Of a stretch of DNA of 64,000 nucleotides, positions 39,336 through 48,655 are shown in pieces. Both the position numbers and the translations under genes were made by a program. The notes beneath the pieces were generated by a model. The model made no database searches, was not told where the DNA came from, and saw nothing but the letters and a program-made list of their open reading frames with translations. The first letter of the stretch is position 1; each line of letters begins with the position of its first letter. This DNA comes from Trebonia sp963795335 (GTDB taxonomy: Bacteria; Actinomycetota; Actinomycetes; Streptosporangiales; Streptosporangiaceae), in assembly GCA_963795335.1 (NCBI GenBank), contig CAWCHI010000006.1:541476-605475 (forward strand). Direction: 5' to 3'.

Positions 39336-39554
39336 GGCTTTGAGAATAATCGCGCTGGCCTGGCGAACAAATCACCCGTGGGCCCGCGGCCGGTGCAGTT
39401 GCAGTTCCGGTTTCCCGAACGGAGGCTGGATGACGCCCGTCCGCCCTCGCCGACCTGCAGTTGCCCGAGAGTGAACGCGGCCTGTGGCACGCAGGCGGCG
39501 TGCCCGAAAGCAACGACTTGCTTGAGGACGGCCTGGGAGTCGCGGTCGCTGACG

Positions 39555-40109
39555 TCACCGGGCCGTGGTGGCGAGCCACCGCTCGACGCTGCGCACGTAA
39601 GCCGGGACCAGCATCGCCTGCGGTCGGTACCTCAGCACCAGCGACGCCGCCTGGGTGCGGTCGCGCCCGCGCAGCCGGAGCACCGCGTAGGCCACCATGG
39701 CCGAGCGGCGCCTGCCCGCGCTGCAGTGGATCAGCACGCCTGCCTGCGGCTGGTCCTCCAGCACCCGCGCGGCGAAGCACGCCGCCGCCGCCCACGCCGC
39801 GGGGCGCTGCCGCAGACCGTGATCGTGCATCGGCGCGTGCGCGACCCGCCCGGGGCCGAAGGCCTCCCGCTCGGCCACCAGATCCCCCCACCGTCGCACC
39901 TGTGCCCGCGGCCGGCAGTTGACCACGTGCGTCACACCCTGCCCGGCCAGGCCTGCCACCGCCCGGGCGGGCGGAACGCCGCTGATCGCGATGCGCTCAT
40001 CCCCGATCCAGCTCAGCAGCGGGCCTGCGGTACCCGGCGCGGGCGCGCCACCCGGCCGCGGCCCGGGCTCCGGACCGGGCACGGGGGTTTTCCCTGTCCT
40101 GTCGCTCAT
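39555..40109 (-). CDS. Dual-specificity-type protein phosphatase
   Basis: 184 residues. After a Pro-rich start, LLSWIGDERIAISGVPPARA and GVTHVVNCRP lead to GVLIHCSAGRRRSAMVAYAV (about residues 121-140), the HCxxGxxRS P-loop with nucleophile Cys and Arg. The general-acid Asp is probably in APMHDHGL (about 95). Removes phosphate from Tyr/Ser/Thr in proteins, or from RNA or glucan substrates in relatives. It starts 14 bases from the divergent CocE-like gene. Confidence 0.8.
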   Translation of the reverse strand: MSDRTGKTPVPGPEPGPRPGGAPAPGTAGPLLSWIGDERIAISGVPPARAVAGLAGQGVTHVVNCRPRAQVRRWGDLVAEREAFGPGRVAHAPMHDHGLRQRPAAWAAAACFAARVLEDQPQAGVLIHCSAGRRRSAMVAYAVLRLRGRDRTQAASLVLRYRPQAMLVPAYVRSVERWLATTAR

Positions 40110-40123
40110 GTACCGTCCCGTTC

Positions 40124-41725
40124 ATGCGCTCAACGCCCGACGTGTACGTGCAGATGCGGGACGGCGTCCGCATCCCGGTTGACGTGTACCTGCCGGAAGG
40201 TCCGGGGCCCTTTCCCACCGTGCTCATTCGCACGCCGTACGTCAAGTCGGCGCCCGACCTGCAGCCGCCCGCTGCAGCGCCCCCGTGGCTCGGACTGACG
40301 CCTGAGGGAAGGGCGAGCTCGGCGATCGTTCGGCTCACGAAGGCGTTGCCGGCGCTGAACGTGCTGCCGTTCATCGAAGCGGGCTATGCGGTCGTGGTAG
40401 GAGACAGCCGGGGCACGGGGTATGCCGAGGGGACCTACGACTACTACAACGTCGACGGCGGCCCATTCGACGGGTACGACACGATCGAGTGGCTGGCGCA
40501 GCAGGAGTGGTGCGACGGCAACGTGGGGATATCCGGCGTCTCGGGCAGCGGGGTGCTCGCGCTCGCGGCGGCCGTCACGGCCCCGCCGCATCTCAAGGCG
40601 GTCGTCGCCATGGCGCTTCCCGTCGACCTCTACCACGATCAGTGGTTTCCGGGTGGCGTCTACCGTTTCGAGGACCGGGTTCGCTGGGCCCTCATCATGC
40701 AGGGCCCGCTCGCGCCGCTTGACCCGGGCGCGCCCGGTGCCCCCGCTTACGAAGACAAGCGACGCGTTTTCGCGGCCCGGTACGCCCGCTTCTTCGACCG
40801 GATGCGCGCAGGGATGAGCATGATCGACCTCGGGTGGGCGACCGCGAGCACGCAGCACGACCACTTCGACGACTACTGGCACGCTTACGACTTCTCCGCC
40901 CGGCTGGCCGCAGTCACTGCCCCGGTGCTGACCGCAGGTGTGGTGTTCGACCATTTCAGCTCCGGCGCGACGCGCCTGTTCGGCGGGCTAACGGTGCCAC
41001 GGCGCATGGTCCTGGTGCCGGGCATGCTCGACATCGACGGCGCGGTCGGCGACGCGGAACTGCCTGCCCTTCAGCTGCGCTGGTTCGACCGCTTCCTCCG
41101 GGACGTCAGCAATGGGGTCGACCAGGAGGCCGCTGTCCGCCTCCATCTCACCGGTTCGGGAGCTGTCGTCGAGTCAGCGTCCTGGCCGCCGGAACAAGCC
41201 AAAGCCTGGGTGCTGCACCTGGTCGCCAGCCCGGACGGAGACCACGCGCTCGCACCGGAGCCGCACTCAGCCGGCTCGCTCGATCTGGTCCACGATCCCG
41301 GCTCGCCGAACCCGTCGCCGCTGGACACCGCGGACCAGCGTCCCTTCGATGCGGGCGCCCTGGTCTTCACGACCGCGCCGCTCACCGAGCGTGCCGTCGT
41401 GGCCGGCGAGCCACTGCTGACCCTCAGCGCTGATCCGCTGACCGCAGATATCGACCTGGCCGTCCGGCTCAGCGACGTCCAGCCAGACGGCTCGTCACGA
41501 CTGCTCGGCACCGGTCAGCTCCGCGTCCGCGCTCACGCCGACGCCCAGCTCATCGAGCTCCCGATGCTGCCGCTCGCCTTTGACATCGTGCCTGGCCACC
41601 GCATCAGGCTCGCGATCGCAGCGAGCGACTACCCCTTCCTCGCCATCCGCCCCAACCCCGCGCGGCTCTCGCTCCGGTTCGGCTCCGGGTCCGAAAACAT
41701 CTCACTCCCCCAAATCCGCTCCTGA
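40124..41725 (+). CDS. CocE/NonD-family hydrolase (X-Pro dipeptidyl-peptidase S15-like)
   Basis: 533 residues, intact. YVQMRDGVRIPVDVYLPEG and FPTVLIRTPY open the alpha/beta-hydrolase domain. GDSRGTGYAEGTY, GYDTIEWLAQQEWCDGNVG, and GVSGSGV (nucleophile Ser about residue 139; the family more often has GxSYxG) follow. The C-terminal jelly-roll has LDLVHDPGSPNP and IRLAIAASDYP. These cleave acyl esters or amides (cocaine esterase, glutaryl-7-ACA acylase, X-Pro peptidase). Intracellular, substrate unknown. Confidence 0.85.
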   Translation: MRSTPDVYVQMRDGVRIPVDVYLPEGPGPFPTVLIRTPYVKSAPDLQPPAAAPPWLGLTPEGRASSAIVRLTKALPALNVLPFIEAGYAVVVGDSRGTGYAEGTYDYYNVDGGPFDGYDTIEWLAQQEWCDGNVGISGVSGSGVLALAAAVTAPPHLKAVVAMALPVDLYHDQWFPGGVYRFEDRVRWALIMQGPLAPLDPGAPGAPAYEDKRRVFAARYARFFDRMRAGMSMIDLGWATASTQHDHFDDYWHAYDFSARLAAVTAPVLTAGVVFDHFSSGATRLFGGLTVPRRMVLVPGMLDIDGAVGDAELPALQLRWFDRFLRDVSNGVDQEAAVRLHLTGSGAVVESASWPPEQAKAWVLHLVASPDGDHALAPEPHSAGSLDLVHDPGSPNPSPLDTADQRPFDAGALVFTTAPLTERAVVAGEPLLTLSADPLTADIDLAVRLSDVQPDGSSRLLGTGQLRVRAHADAQLIELPMLPLAFDIVPGHRIRLAIAASDYPFLAIRPNPARLSLRFGSGSENISLPQIRS

Positions 41726-41770
41726 CCCGGGTACCGGGTCGACTGCCCCGCGCCCAATTCCCGGCGCGGG

Positions 41771-42706
41771 TCAGCCGAGCGCCGGTATCAGTTCCGCCGC
41801 GATCCTCTCGAGGTGCTCACGGCCGTCGAACAGCGGCGTGAACAGGATCAGCTCTGCTCCCGCGTCGATCACCGCGCGAACCCCGGCGACGCACTCGGCC
41901 AGCGTCCCGGTCACGGCGGCCGACTCGAGGACCGGGACCCGGCGCCCGTACTGCCGGGCCAGCGCGTCGTTCATCCGGTCCCGGGCCCGCTGCCCGTCGG
42001 AGGGGTCGAGCCCTAGGTAGATCCGCTTGGCGACGGGGAATTCGCCGGGACCGAACCCCTCGGCGCGGCCCGTCTCCGCCAGCACCTCGCGCACCACGGA
42101 GACTTGCGCGGCGAACGCCGCCGTCGGGCTGGAGCCCGCGCCGAAGAACCCGTCGCACAGCCGCGTCCCGCGCCGCACCGCGGCCGGGGCCGACCCGCCG
42201 AACCACAGCCGCGGATAGGGCTTCTGGTAGGGCTTCGGTTCCAGGGCCGCCTCCTTCAGCTGGGAGAACTCCCCGTCGAACGTCACTGACGGCTCCGTCC
42301 ACAGCGCCTTCATGAGGTTGACGCCCTCGGTGAACCGGGCGATGTACCTGCTCCCGGACAGCCCGTAGGCCGCGAACGGACGGCCCGGCCCGCCGGACCC
42401 CACGCCGACCTCGAGCCGCCCGCCGGACAGCTGGTCCAGGGAGGCCAGCGCCTTGGCCAGGTGCACCGGGGAGTGCAGTGTGGTCACGAACACGGTGCAG
42501 CCGATCCGCAGGGTGGAGGTGCAGGCGGCGGCGTACGTCATGGCCTCGAGCGGCGACAACTGGGGGCTGGACCCGAGCAGCGACTCCTGGGTCCACGCGC
42601 TCTCGTACACACCCAGCTCCTCGGCCCGCCGCAGGTAGCCACGGAAGTCACCGGGAGAGAACGAGCCGTCGGGGAAGACCTGCGGGATGGAGATGGCGAA
42701 CCTCAT
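41771..42706 (-). CDS. LLM-class flavin-dependent oxidoreductase
   Basis: About 311 residues from MRFAISIPQVFPDG (an upstream ATG at 42733 adds 9 residues). Luciferase-like TIM barrel: TLRIGCTVFVTTLHSPVHLA, SLDQLSGGRLEVGVGSG and LWFGGSAPAAVRRGTRLCDG. Uses FMN or F420; both cofactors occur in actinobacteria and the sequence does not settle which. It lies 33 bases after the ThDP-enzyme gene on the same strand, so is probably in one operon and possibly one pathway. Confidence 0.85.
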   Translation of the reverse strand: MRFAISIPQVFPDGSFSPGDFRGYLRRAEELGVYESAWTQESLLGSSPQLSPLEAMTYAAACTSTLRIGCTVFVTTLHSPVHLAKALASLDQLSGGRLEVGVGSGGPGRPFAAYGLSGSRYIARFTEGVNLMKALWTEPSVTFDGEFSQLKEAALEPKPYQKPYPRLWFGGSAPAAVRRGTRLCDGFFGAGSSPTAAFAAQVSVVREVLAETGRAEGFGPGEFPVAKRIYLGLDPSDGQRARDRMNDALARQYGRRVPVLESAAVTGTLAECVAGVRAVIDAGAELILFTPLFDGREHLERIAAELIPALG

Positions 42707-42739
42707 ACTCCGCATCCTAGGGGCCGCCCCCATTCCCGG

Positions 42740-44362
42740 TCAGTGACCAGGCGCCGTCACCTTGTCGGGGTCGATCTTGATGTCGATCAGGACCGGCCGG
42801 TCGCGTGTCTCGATCGCGTGCAGGGCGGCGGCGAGTTCCTCGACATTGTGGACGGTAAAGCCGCGGCCTCCCAGGTCAGTCGCAACCGGACCGAGGTCAG
42901 GCCACGGGAAGGTGGAGATCGCCGGATCCATGTCCTTACGGCGGAACTGGATGTGCTCGGCCCCGTAAGCCCCGTCGTTGAGCACGCAGACGACCACGTC
43001 CGCGCCGTGACGAACGGCCGCGCTGAACTCCGTCAGCCCGCCGAGCATGAACCCGCCGTCTCCGGTGACCAGGAGCACCGGGCGGCCGGGGGCGCCGAAG
43101 TAGGCGCCGATCGCGTTGGCCATGCCGAGGCCGATGGCGCCGAAGCTGGCCGTGTGCACGTACGCCCGCGGCTCACGGACGTGCACGCCCGCCAGCGCGG
43201 TGACCATGAACCGGCCGACATCGGTGACGAATGTCCGGTCCCCGGGAAGGGCCTGGTCGATCATCCGGACCGCGGTCCTGATGTCGACCGTGTGTTCCGT
43301 ACTCGTGTCGGCGTACTCGGCCCCGTGGTAGGAGGCGAGCCGCTCCGCGAGCTGGGGCGAGGCGAAACCCGTCGGCTTCACTTCGGCCTCGTCCAGCAGC
43401 TCGACCAGCCCAGCGGCAGCCCGCACCGAGTCACCGACAATGCCGAGGTGGACCGGGGAGAACTGGTTGAGTGCCGTCCGCTCAGTGTCGACCTGCACGA
43501 TCTTCTTGCCCGCCAGCGTCCCGCCGCGGTCAGCGGTCAGGTAGTTCAGTGATGCGCCGAAGACGATGACGAGGTCCGCCTGGGAGATCGCGTCGAGTGC
43601 CACTTCATGCGACAGCGTGCCGAAGATCCCCAGGTTGTGCGGCTCGCCCAGGAAGAGTTCCCGGCCCCGGAGGGTGGTGGCCAGCGGGGCGCCGATCCGG
43701 TGCGCCAGCCGGACCAGGGCCGCCCGCGCCTCGGCCGTGGCGGCGCCCTGGCCCGCCAGCACGATCGGGCGGTTCGAGCCTGCGATCAGCCCGACCGCCT
43801 CTTCGAGCACGGCCGGATCGGGCGCCACCGCCTGCGGTGCAATGTGCCTGACCGGGGCCGGCGTGTAGTCGACCTCCTGCCACTGGAACTCGACCGGGAC
43901 GTTGAGCACGATGGGGCGGCGCTCAGCCCAGGCCCGCCGGACCGCGGTCGCGACGTCTTCGGCGACCGTCCCAGGCGCCCGCACCTGCTCGAACCCGGCC
44001 CCGGTAGCGATGGTGATATCACGCTGGGAAATGTTCTGCAGGTTCTCCCGGTCGAGGACGGCGGTGTCGCCCGCGATGAGCAGGAGCGGAGTGTGGCTCT
44101 TGACGCCTTCGATCAGCGGCGTGACGGTGTTCGTGAACGCCGGCCCGTGGGTGACCGTCGCGACGCCGAGCTTGCCGGAGGTGCTGGCGTAACCGCTGGC
44201 CGCCAGGACCCCGCTCGCCTCGTTGGCGAAGGAGTAGTACGTCCCCCCGGCCGCGCGCTGGAAGCTGTCCATCATGTACAGGTTGCCGTCACCGATGAGA
44301 CCGAAGATGGTGTCGATTCCCTGGTCGGCGAATGAGCGGGCTGCTGCCTCGTGGAACAGCAT
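42740..44362 (-). CDS. ThDP-dependent acetolactate synthase-like enzyme
   Basis: 540 residues from MLFHEAAARSFADQGIDTIF (a start at 44401 adds 13). All three ThDP-enzyme domains are present. The N-terminal pyrimidine domain includes the activating Glu in SFANEASGVLAASGY. The central domain has RPIVLAGQGA and NLGIFGTLSHEVAL. The C-terminal domain has GDGGFMLGG (about residue 431) and the Asn of CVLNDGAYG binding diphosphate-Mg. Large-subunit ALS, oxalyl-CoA or benzoylformate decarboxylase activities are all possible. No ilvN-like small subunit is nearby, which argues against branched-chain amino-acid synthesis. Confidence 0.82.
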   Translation of the reverse strand: MLFHEAAARSFADQGIDTIFGLIGDGNLYMMDSFQRAAGGTYYSFANEASGVLAASGYASTSGKLGVATVTHGPAFTNTVTPLIEGVKSHTPLLLIAGDTAVLDRENLQNISQRDITIATGAGFEQVRAPGTVAEDVATAVRRAWAERRPIVLNVPVEFQWQEVDYTPAPVRHIAPQAVAPDPAVLEEAVGLIAGSNRPIVLAGQGAATAEARAALVRLAHRIGAPLATTLRGRELFLGEPHNLGIFGTLSHEVALDAISQADLVIVFGASLNYLTADRGGTLAGKKIVQVDTERTALNQFSPVHLGIVGDSVRAAAGLVELLDEAEVKPTGFASPQLAERLASYHGAEYADTSTEHTVDIRTAVRMIDQALPGDRTFVTDVGRFMVTALAGVHVREPRAYVHTASFGAIGLGMANAIGAYFGAPGRPVLLVTGDGGFMLGGLTEFSAAVRHGADVVVCVLNDGAYGAEHIQFRRKDMDPAISTFPWPDLGPVATDLGGRGFTVHNVEELAAALHAIETRDRPVLIDIKIDPDKVTAPGH

Positions 44363-44628
44363 GAGACCTCCATCGTCACGGGGTACTTCCATCGGGCGCA
44401 AGGACCAAGCCGCGCTCGGCTCCCTCCGATTTACCTACCTCCGGCCTATCAGGCTGACTTTCGGGTGACAAGCGGCTCGGGGCCGGACATACAGGATTTT
44501 GAACTATTTCCTGGTGAAACAGACGGGCCGGCGTAGTCACCTCCGTCGCCACCTCGGGCTTGGCTGCGCGTAAGGCGCGGCCCAGGTCCGGAGCAGCCGA
44601 GAGGTGACCCTGGAGCTGCCCTGGGGCC

Positions 44629-44644
44629 TATGCCCGAGGGCATA
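44629..44644 (+). promoter_or_regulatory. 16-bp palindrome before the ABC-two-component operon
   Basis: TATGCCC-GA-GGGCATA, a perfect palindrome 110 bases before the ABC ATPase start. A second inverted repeat (CCCGGGA / TCCCGGG, 44649-44655 and 44665-44671) follows. Candidate operator for the operon's own response regulator or TetR protein. Nothing else is seen in 44402-44753. Confidence 0.4.
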
Positions 44645-44753
44645 AGGCCCCGGGAAAGGTGTGGTCCCGGGATAGATGGCCGGTCGCGGCGCGGTGCGTA
44701 GCGTCCCTTTCATCCGCAGCGAGTCAGCAGCGAGGGATGAAAGCAGGACGCAC

Positions 44754-45665
44754 ATGATCGAGGTTGATGGCCTGACCAAGCGGTACGGCGACAAGACTGC
44801 CGTCGACGGGCTGAGTTTCGTGGTGGAGCCGGGTGTGGTGACCGGGTTCCTCGGGCCGAACGGGGCGGGGAAGTCGACCACGATGCGGATGATCGCCGGC
44901 CTGGACCGGCCGACCAGCGGGACGGTGCGGGTCAACGGCAAGCACTACCCCGGCACGGCCGCGCCGATGGCCGAGCTCGGCATCCTGCTGGACGCCAGGT
45001 CGGTCCACCCGGGCCTGTCGGCCCGCAGCAACCTGCTGGCGCTGGCCCGCACAGCCGGCATCAGCCGCCGCCGGGTGGATGAGGTGATCGAGCTGGCCGG
45101 GCTGGCGCAGGTCGCGGGCACCCGGGCCGGCGGTTTCTCCCTCGGCATGGGCCAGCGTCTCGGCGTCGCCGCCGCGCTGCTGGGCCAGCCGCAGACCGTC
45201 GTGCTCGACGAGCCGGTCAACGGCCTGGACCCGGACGGCGTGCGCTGGATCCGGCTGCTGCTCAAATCGCTCGCCGAGGAAGGGCGAACGGTTTTCGTCT
45301 CCTCGCACCTGATGAGCGAGATGGCGCAGACAGCCACCCAGCTGATCGTGCTCGGCCGCGGCACGCTCATCACCGAGGCCAGCGTCGAGGACTTCATCGG
45401 CCACGCCACCGGGACCGGGGTGCTGGTCCGCACCCCGGAAACCGTACGGCTCGCCCAGCTGCTGGCAGCACCCGGGGTCACCGTGGTCAACGGCGGAACC
45501 GGCCTGCTGCGCGTCTCCGGCGCCACCGCCGAGCAGATCGGCACCGCCGCCTGGCGGGCGCACCTGCCCGTGCACGAGCTCACCCCCACCCACGCATCAC
45601 TGGAAGAGGCCTTCATGCAAGTCACCCAGGACAGCATCGAGTACCACGCCGGAGCGACGCGATGA
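44754..45665 (+). CDS. ABC transporter ATP-binding protein
   Basis: 303 residues, start MIEVDGLTKRYGDKTAVDG. Walker A GPNGAGKST (about residue 38), Q-loop region, signature FSLGMGQRLGVAAALL (LGMGQ replaces LSGGQ, usual in this DRA/bacitracin-type family), Walker B TVVLDEPVNGLDP, and switch His in FVSSHLMSEM. Energises export of a small molecule, often an antibiotic or bacteriocin, with the permease that follows (ATGA overlap at 45662). It heads a five-gene operon that includes its own two-component regulators. Confidence 0.9.
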   Translation: MIEVDGLTKRYGDKTAVDGLSFVVEPGVVTGFLGPNGAGKSTTMRMIAGLDRPTSGTVRVNGKHYPGTAAPMAELGILLDARSVHPGLSARSNLLALARTAGISRRRVDEVIELAGLAQVAGTRAGGFSLGMGQRLGVAAALLGQPQTVVLDEPVNGLDPDGVRWIRLLLKSLAEEGRTVFVSSHLMSEMAQTATQLIVLGRGTLITEASVEDFIGHATGTGVLVRTPETVRLAQLLAAPGVTVVNGGTGLLRVSGATAEQIGTAAWRAHLPVHELTPTHASLEEAFMQVTQDSIEYHAGATR

Positions 45666-46498
45666 GCGCCCCGGCCGTCCAGGTCCCGGCGACGGCCCCG
45701 GCCCTCACCCCGGCGACCGTGGCTGGACCAGTGACCCAGGCCCGCGTGATCCGCGCCGAGTGGACGAAGCTGCGGGCACTGCGCTCGACTTGGTGGTGCG
45801 GCCTGACCGCGGTCGTGCTGATCGTCGGCCTGGGCGCCGCGATCGCCGAGGGGGGCGCGCCGTACAGGGTCACGGCGGCGGATCCCGCTGCCGCGGCGAG
45901 TCTCAGCTGCCCTGCTTGGCCTTCTGTTCGCCCAGCTGGTGCTCGGCGTGGTGGGCGTGCTGGCGTTCAGCGGCGAGTACGGAACCGGGATGATCCGCGC
46001 CACGCTGGCGGTCGTGCCGTCACGGCTGCCGGTGCTGTGGGCGAAGCTGATCGTGCTGGCCGGTCTCGTGTTCCCGGTGACCCTGGGCTGTGCGCTGGCC
46101 GACTTCTTCGCCGCGACGGCGCTGGAGTCCGCTCGCGGCGGCTCGGTGATCTCGCTGACCGCACCGGGCGTGCTGCGGACGGTGGTCGGCTCGTCCCTGT
46201 ACCTGACCGTGGTCGTCATCAGCGGCCTGGCCCTGGGCGCCCTGCTCCGCAAGACCGCCGCGGGCCTGGCGGCGTTCGCCGCCGTCTTCTTCGTCGTCCC
46301 GATCGTCGTGAATCTCCTCCCGCACTCGATGACGGGGTTCGCGCCCTACCTGCCGTCCAACGCCGGCGGCGCCCTCTGGGGCAACCCGCTGGGCACCGCG
46401 CACCCGCTGAGCCCGTGGACCGGATTCGCGGTCCTGTGCGGTTACGCGGTGGTGCTGACCGCCGCGGCCGCCTGGCGGCTGCGCCGCCAGGACGCCTG
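45662..46498 (+). CDS. ABC transporter permease (ABC-2 type), one frameshift
   Basis: About 278 residues with a frame change near 45905. RVIRAEWTKLRALRSTWWCG is the typical cytosolic start of actinobacterial ABC-2 permeases. Six hydrophobic segments follow, with VLAFSGEYGTGMIRATLAVV (the EY.tG.i..tl signature) after the second. Coupled to the ATPase by a 4-base overlap, followed by the histidine kinase 20 bases later. Confidence 0.82.
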
Positions 46499-46518
46499 AA
46501 AGCTGCGAGGATACAAGT

Positions 46519-47707
46519 ATGTCCATCTGGACAGCGGTCGAGAACCCGGGAACGCGCCCGCCGCGTTCCTGGGCTTTCGACGTCGGGTGCGCGCTGCTCG
46601 CCGCACTGGCCTCCTTCGGGGTGTTTTCCTTCGCCCAGGCGGCGCCGCCCGCGCATCCGCCGCTGGCGGTCAGCCTGGCCGTCGCGGGAGCGACCGTCCT
46701 GGTGCTGTCGCTGCGCCGGGTCTGGCCCGGCCCGGTGTTCGGCGTCACGGTCGTCATGGCGGCGGTACTGGCCCAGTGGCCGGTCCGGGGCGCGCTGTAC
46801 CCGGTCGCGCTGGCCATCTCCCTGTACACCGTCGCCGCCATGATGAGCCGGGCCGCCGCGCTCACCGCGGCCGTGCTCGCGGTGGCGGCCGAGGCCCCCG
46901 CGGCCGGCCAGGGCGGCTGGCACGACGGCTGGCTGGCCTTGATCTACGAGGTCATCGCGGTCGCCGCAGTCCTGGTCGCAGGCCTGTACGCCAGCACCCG
47001 CCGGGCCTACCTGGCCGAGTTGCGCGACCGGGCCCAGCGGCTCGAACGCGAGCACGACCAGACCAGCGCCCTGGCCGCGGCGGTGGAGCGGGCCCGCATC
47101 GCCCGCGAGATGCACGACAGCGTGGCGCACCACCTCACCGTGATCGTGGCGCTGTCCGACGGCGCCCTGGCCGCGGTTACCCGCTCGCCGGCCCAGGCCA
47201 GCGAGGCGATCCGGGGCGTGTCGACCACCGCCCGGCGAGGCTCTCGCCGAGACCCGCCGGCTGCTCGGCATTTTGCGGGCGGAGGACGGGCCGGGACTCC
47301 GGCAGCCGCTCCCCGGCCTGTCCGACCTCGAGGGCCTGTTGACCCGGGTCCGGGCGGCCGGGCTGCCCGTTCGGTACGAGCGCAGCGGGCCGCCCGGGGA
47401 CACGCCGCCCGGCGTTCAGCTGGTCGTCTTCCGGCTCGTCCAGGAAGCCCTGACGAACACGATGAAGCACGCCGGCCCGGGCGCGAGCGCGGCCGTCCGG
47501 CTGCGGATCGCACCCGGAGAGATACAAGTCGAAGTCGAGGACGACGGAGCCGGCAGCTGCGGCGTAGCCCGCGCGCCCGGCGGCGGCCTCACCGGGATGG
47601 CTGAACGCGTCAGCGCGTTCGGCGGCCAGCTGACCTGCGGCCCGCGCCAGCCGCGCGGCTGGCAGGTCACCGCCCTGCTCTACCCCGGCGGGCCGGGGTC
47701 GCCGTGA
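46519..47707 (+). CDS. Sensor histidine kinase (NarL-type partner), one frameshift
   Basis: About 395 residues. Five membrane segments in the first 160 residues, a coiled linker (LEREHDQTSALAAAVERARI), then the HisKA_3 motif REMHDSVAHHLTVIVALSDG with phospho-acceptor His (about residue 199). After an indel near 47235 come TRRLLGILR and the HATPase_c parts VFRLVQEALTNTMKHA (N-box) and VEVEDDGAGSC (G1). It autophosphorylates and passes phosphate to the adjacent response regulator, whose GTG start overlaps its stop. Probably senses the exported compound or envelope stress. Confidence 0.82.
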
Positions 47708-48415
47708 TCAGCGTGCTCCTGGTCGACGACCACGCTCTCATCCGGATGGGCTTCCGCCTGGTCCTCGGGGCCGAAGACGACATCGAGGTGGTCGGTGAGG
47801 CCGCCGACGGGACGACCGCCGTCGCCATGTGCTCCGCCCTGCGGCCCGACGTGGTGCTGATGGACGTCCGGATGCCCGGCCGCGACGGCATCGAGGCGAC
47901 CCGCGACATCGTGGCCGCCGGCCTGCCGTGCAAGGTGCTGATCCTGACCACCTTCGACCTCGACGATTACGTCTACGCCGGGCTCCGGGCCGGCGCCAGC
48001 GGCTTCCTGCTCAAAGACACCCAGCCTGCCAGCCTGGTCGCCGCCATCCACACCATCGCCGCCGGCGACTCCGTTCTCGCGCCGACCGCGACGAACCGCC
48101 TCGTCCGCCAGTTCGCCGCCAGCCCGCCGCCTGCGGCCACCCAGCAGCCGGCCCGCCGCCCAGCTACGGCACGCCCTCACCGACCGCGAGCAAGACGTCT
48201 TCGCCCGCATCGCGGCGGGCATGTCCAACAGCGAGATCGCGGCCAGCTTGTGCCTGTCCGAGGGCACCGTGAAGATTCACGTCGGCCGGATCCTGGCCAA
48301 GCTCGGCCTGCGCGACCGCGTCCAGGCCGTCGTGCTGGCCTACGAATCCGGACTGATAATTCCCGGCCCGCTTCCCCCCGAGGAACCAGGTCAGCCGGAC
48401 CGTAGGCTGCCCTGA
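47704..48415 (+). CDS. LuxR/NarL-family response regulator, one frameshift
   Basis: About 236 residues. The receiver domain has ISVLLVDDHALIRMGFRLVL, phospho-acceptor Asp in VVLMDVRMPGRDG (about residue 54), switch Thr in LILTTFD, and Lys in FLLKDT. An indel near 48165 separates it from the GerE-type HTH (LTDREQDVFARIAAGMSNSE, SLCLSEGTVKIHVGRILAKL). It likely activates the upstream ABC genes. Its stop overlaps the next start (TGATG). Confidence 0.85.
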
Positions 48416-48655
48416 TGGCCTCCACCGGACTGCGCGACCTGAAGAAGGCGCGGACGCGCCGGCTTATCGCCGATACCGCGGCCCGCCTGTTCGCCGAGCG
48501 CGCTGCGAGCGGGTCACGGTCAGCGAGGTGGCGCGCGCGGCCGAGGTCGCCGAGCAGACGGTCTGCAACTACTTCCCGACCAAGGAACAGCTGGTCACCG
48601 ACCGCGAGCAGCAGATTCAGGACCGGTTGTGCGAGCTGACCAGGCTGGCCGCGGG
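48415..48655 (+). pseudogene. TetR-family regulator, truncated after the DNA-binding domain
   Basis: KKARTRRLIADTAARLFAER, then (indel near 48505) VTVSEVARAAEVAEQTVCNY and FPTKEQLVTDREQQIQDRLC form the complete TetR helix-turn-helix. The ligand-binding domain of about 120 residues is absent: homology stops near 48650, where the convergent large-protein gene ends. Translationally coupled to the response regulator. The break coincides with the left border of the six-gene cluster. Confidence 0.6.

Noticed and set aside
39376..39554. Possible small plus-strand gene (LPESERGLWHAGGVPESNDLL)
   Set aside because: Looks coding-like for about 50 codons but needs a frame change and has no recognisable family; too weak to annotate.
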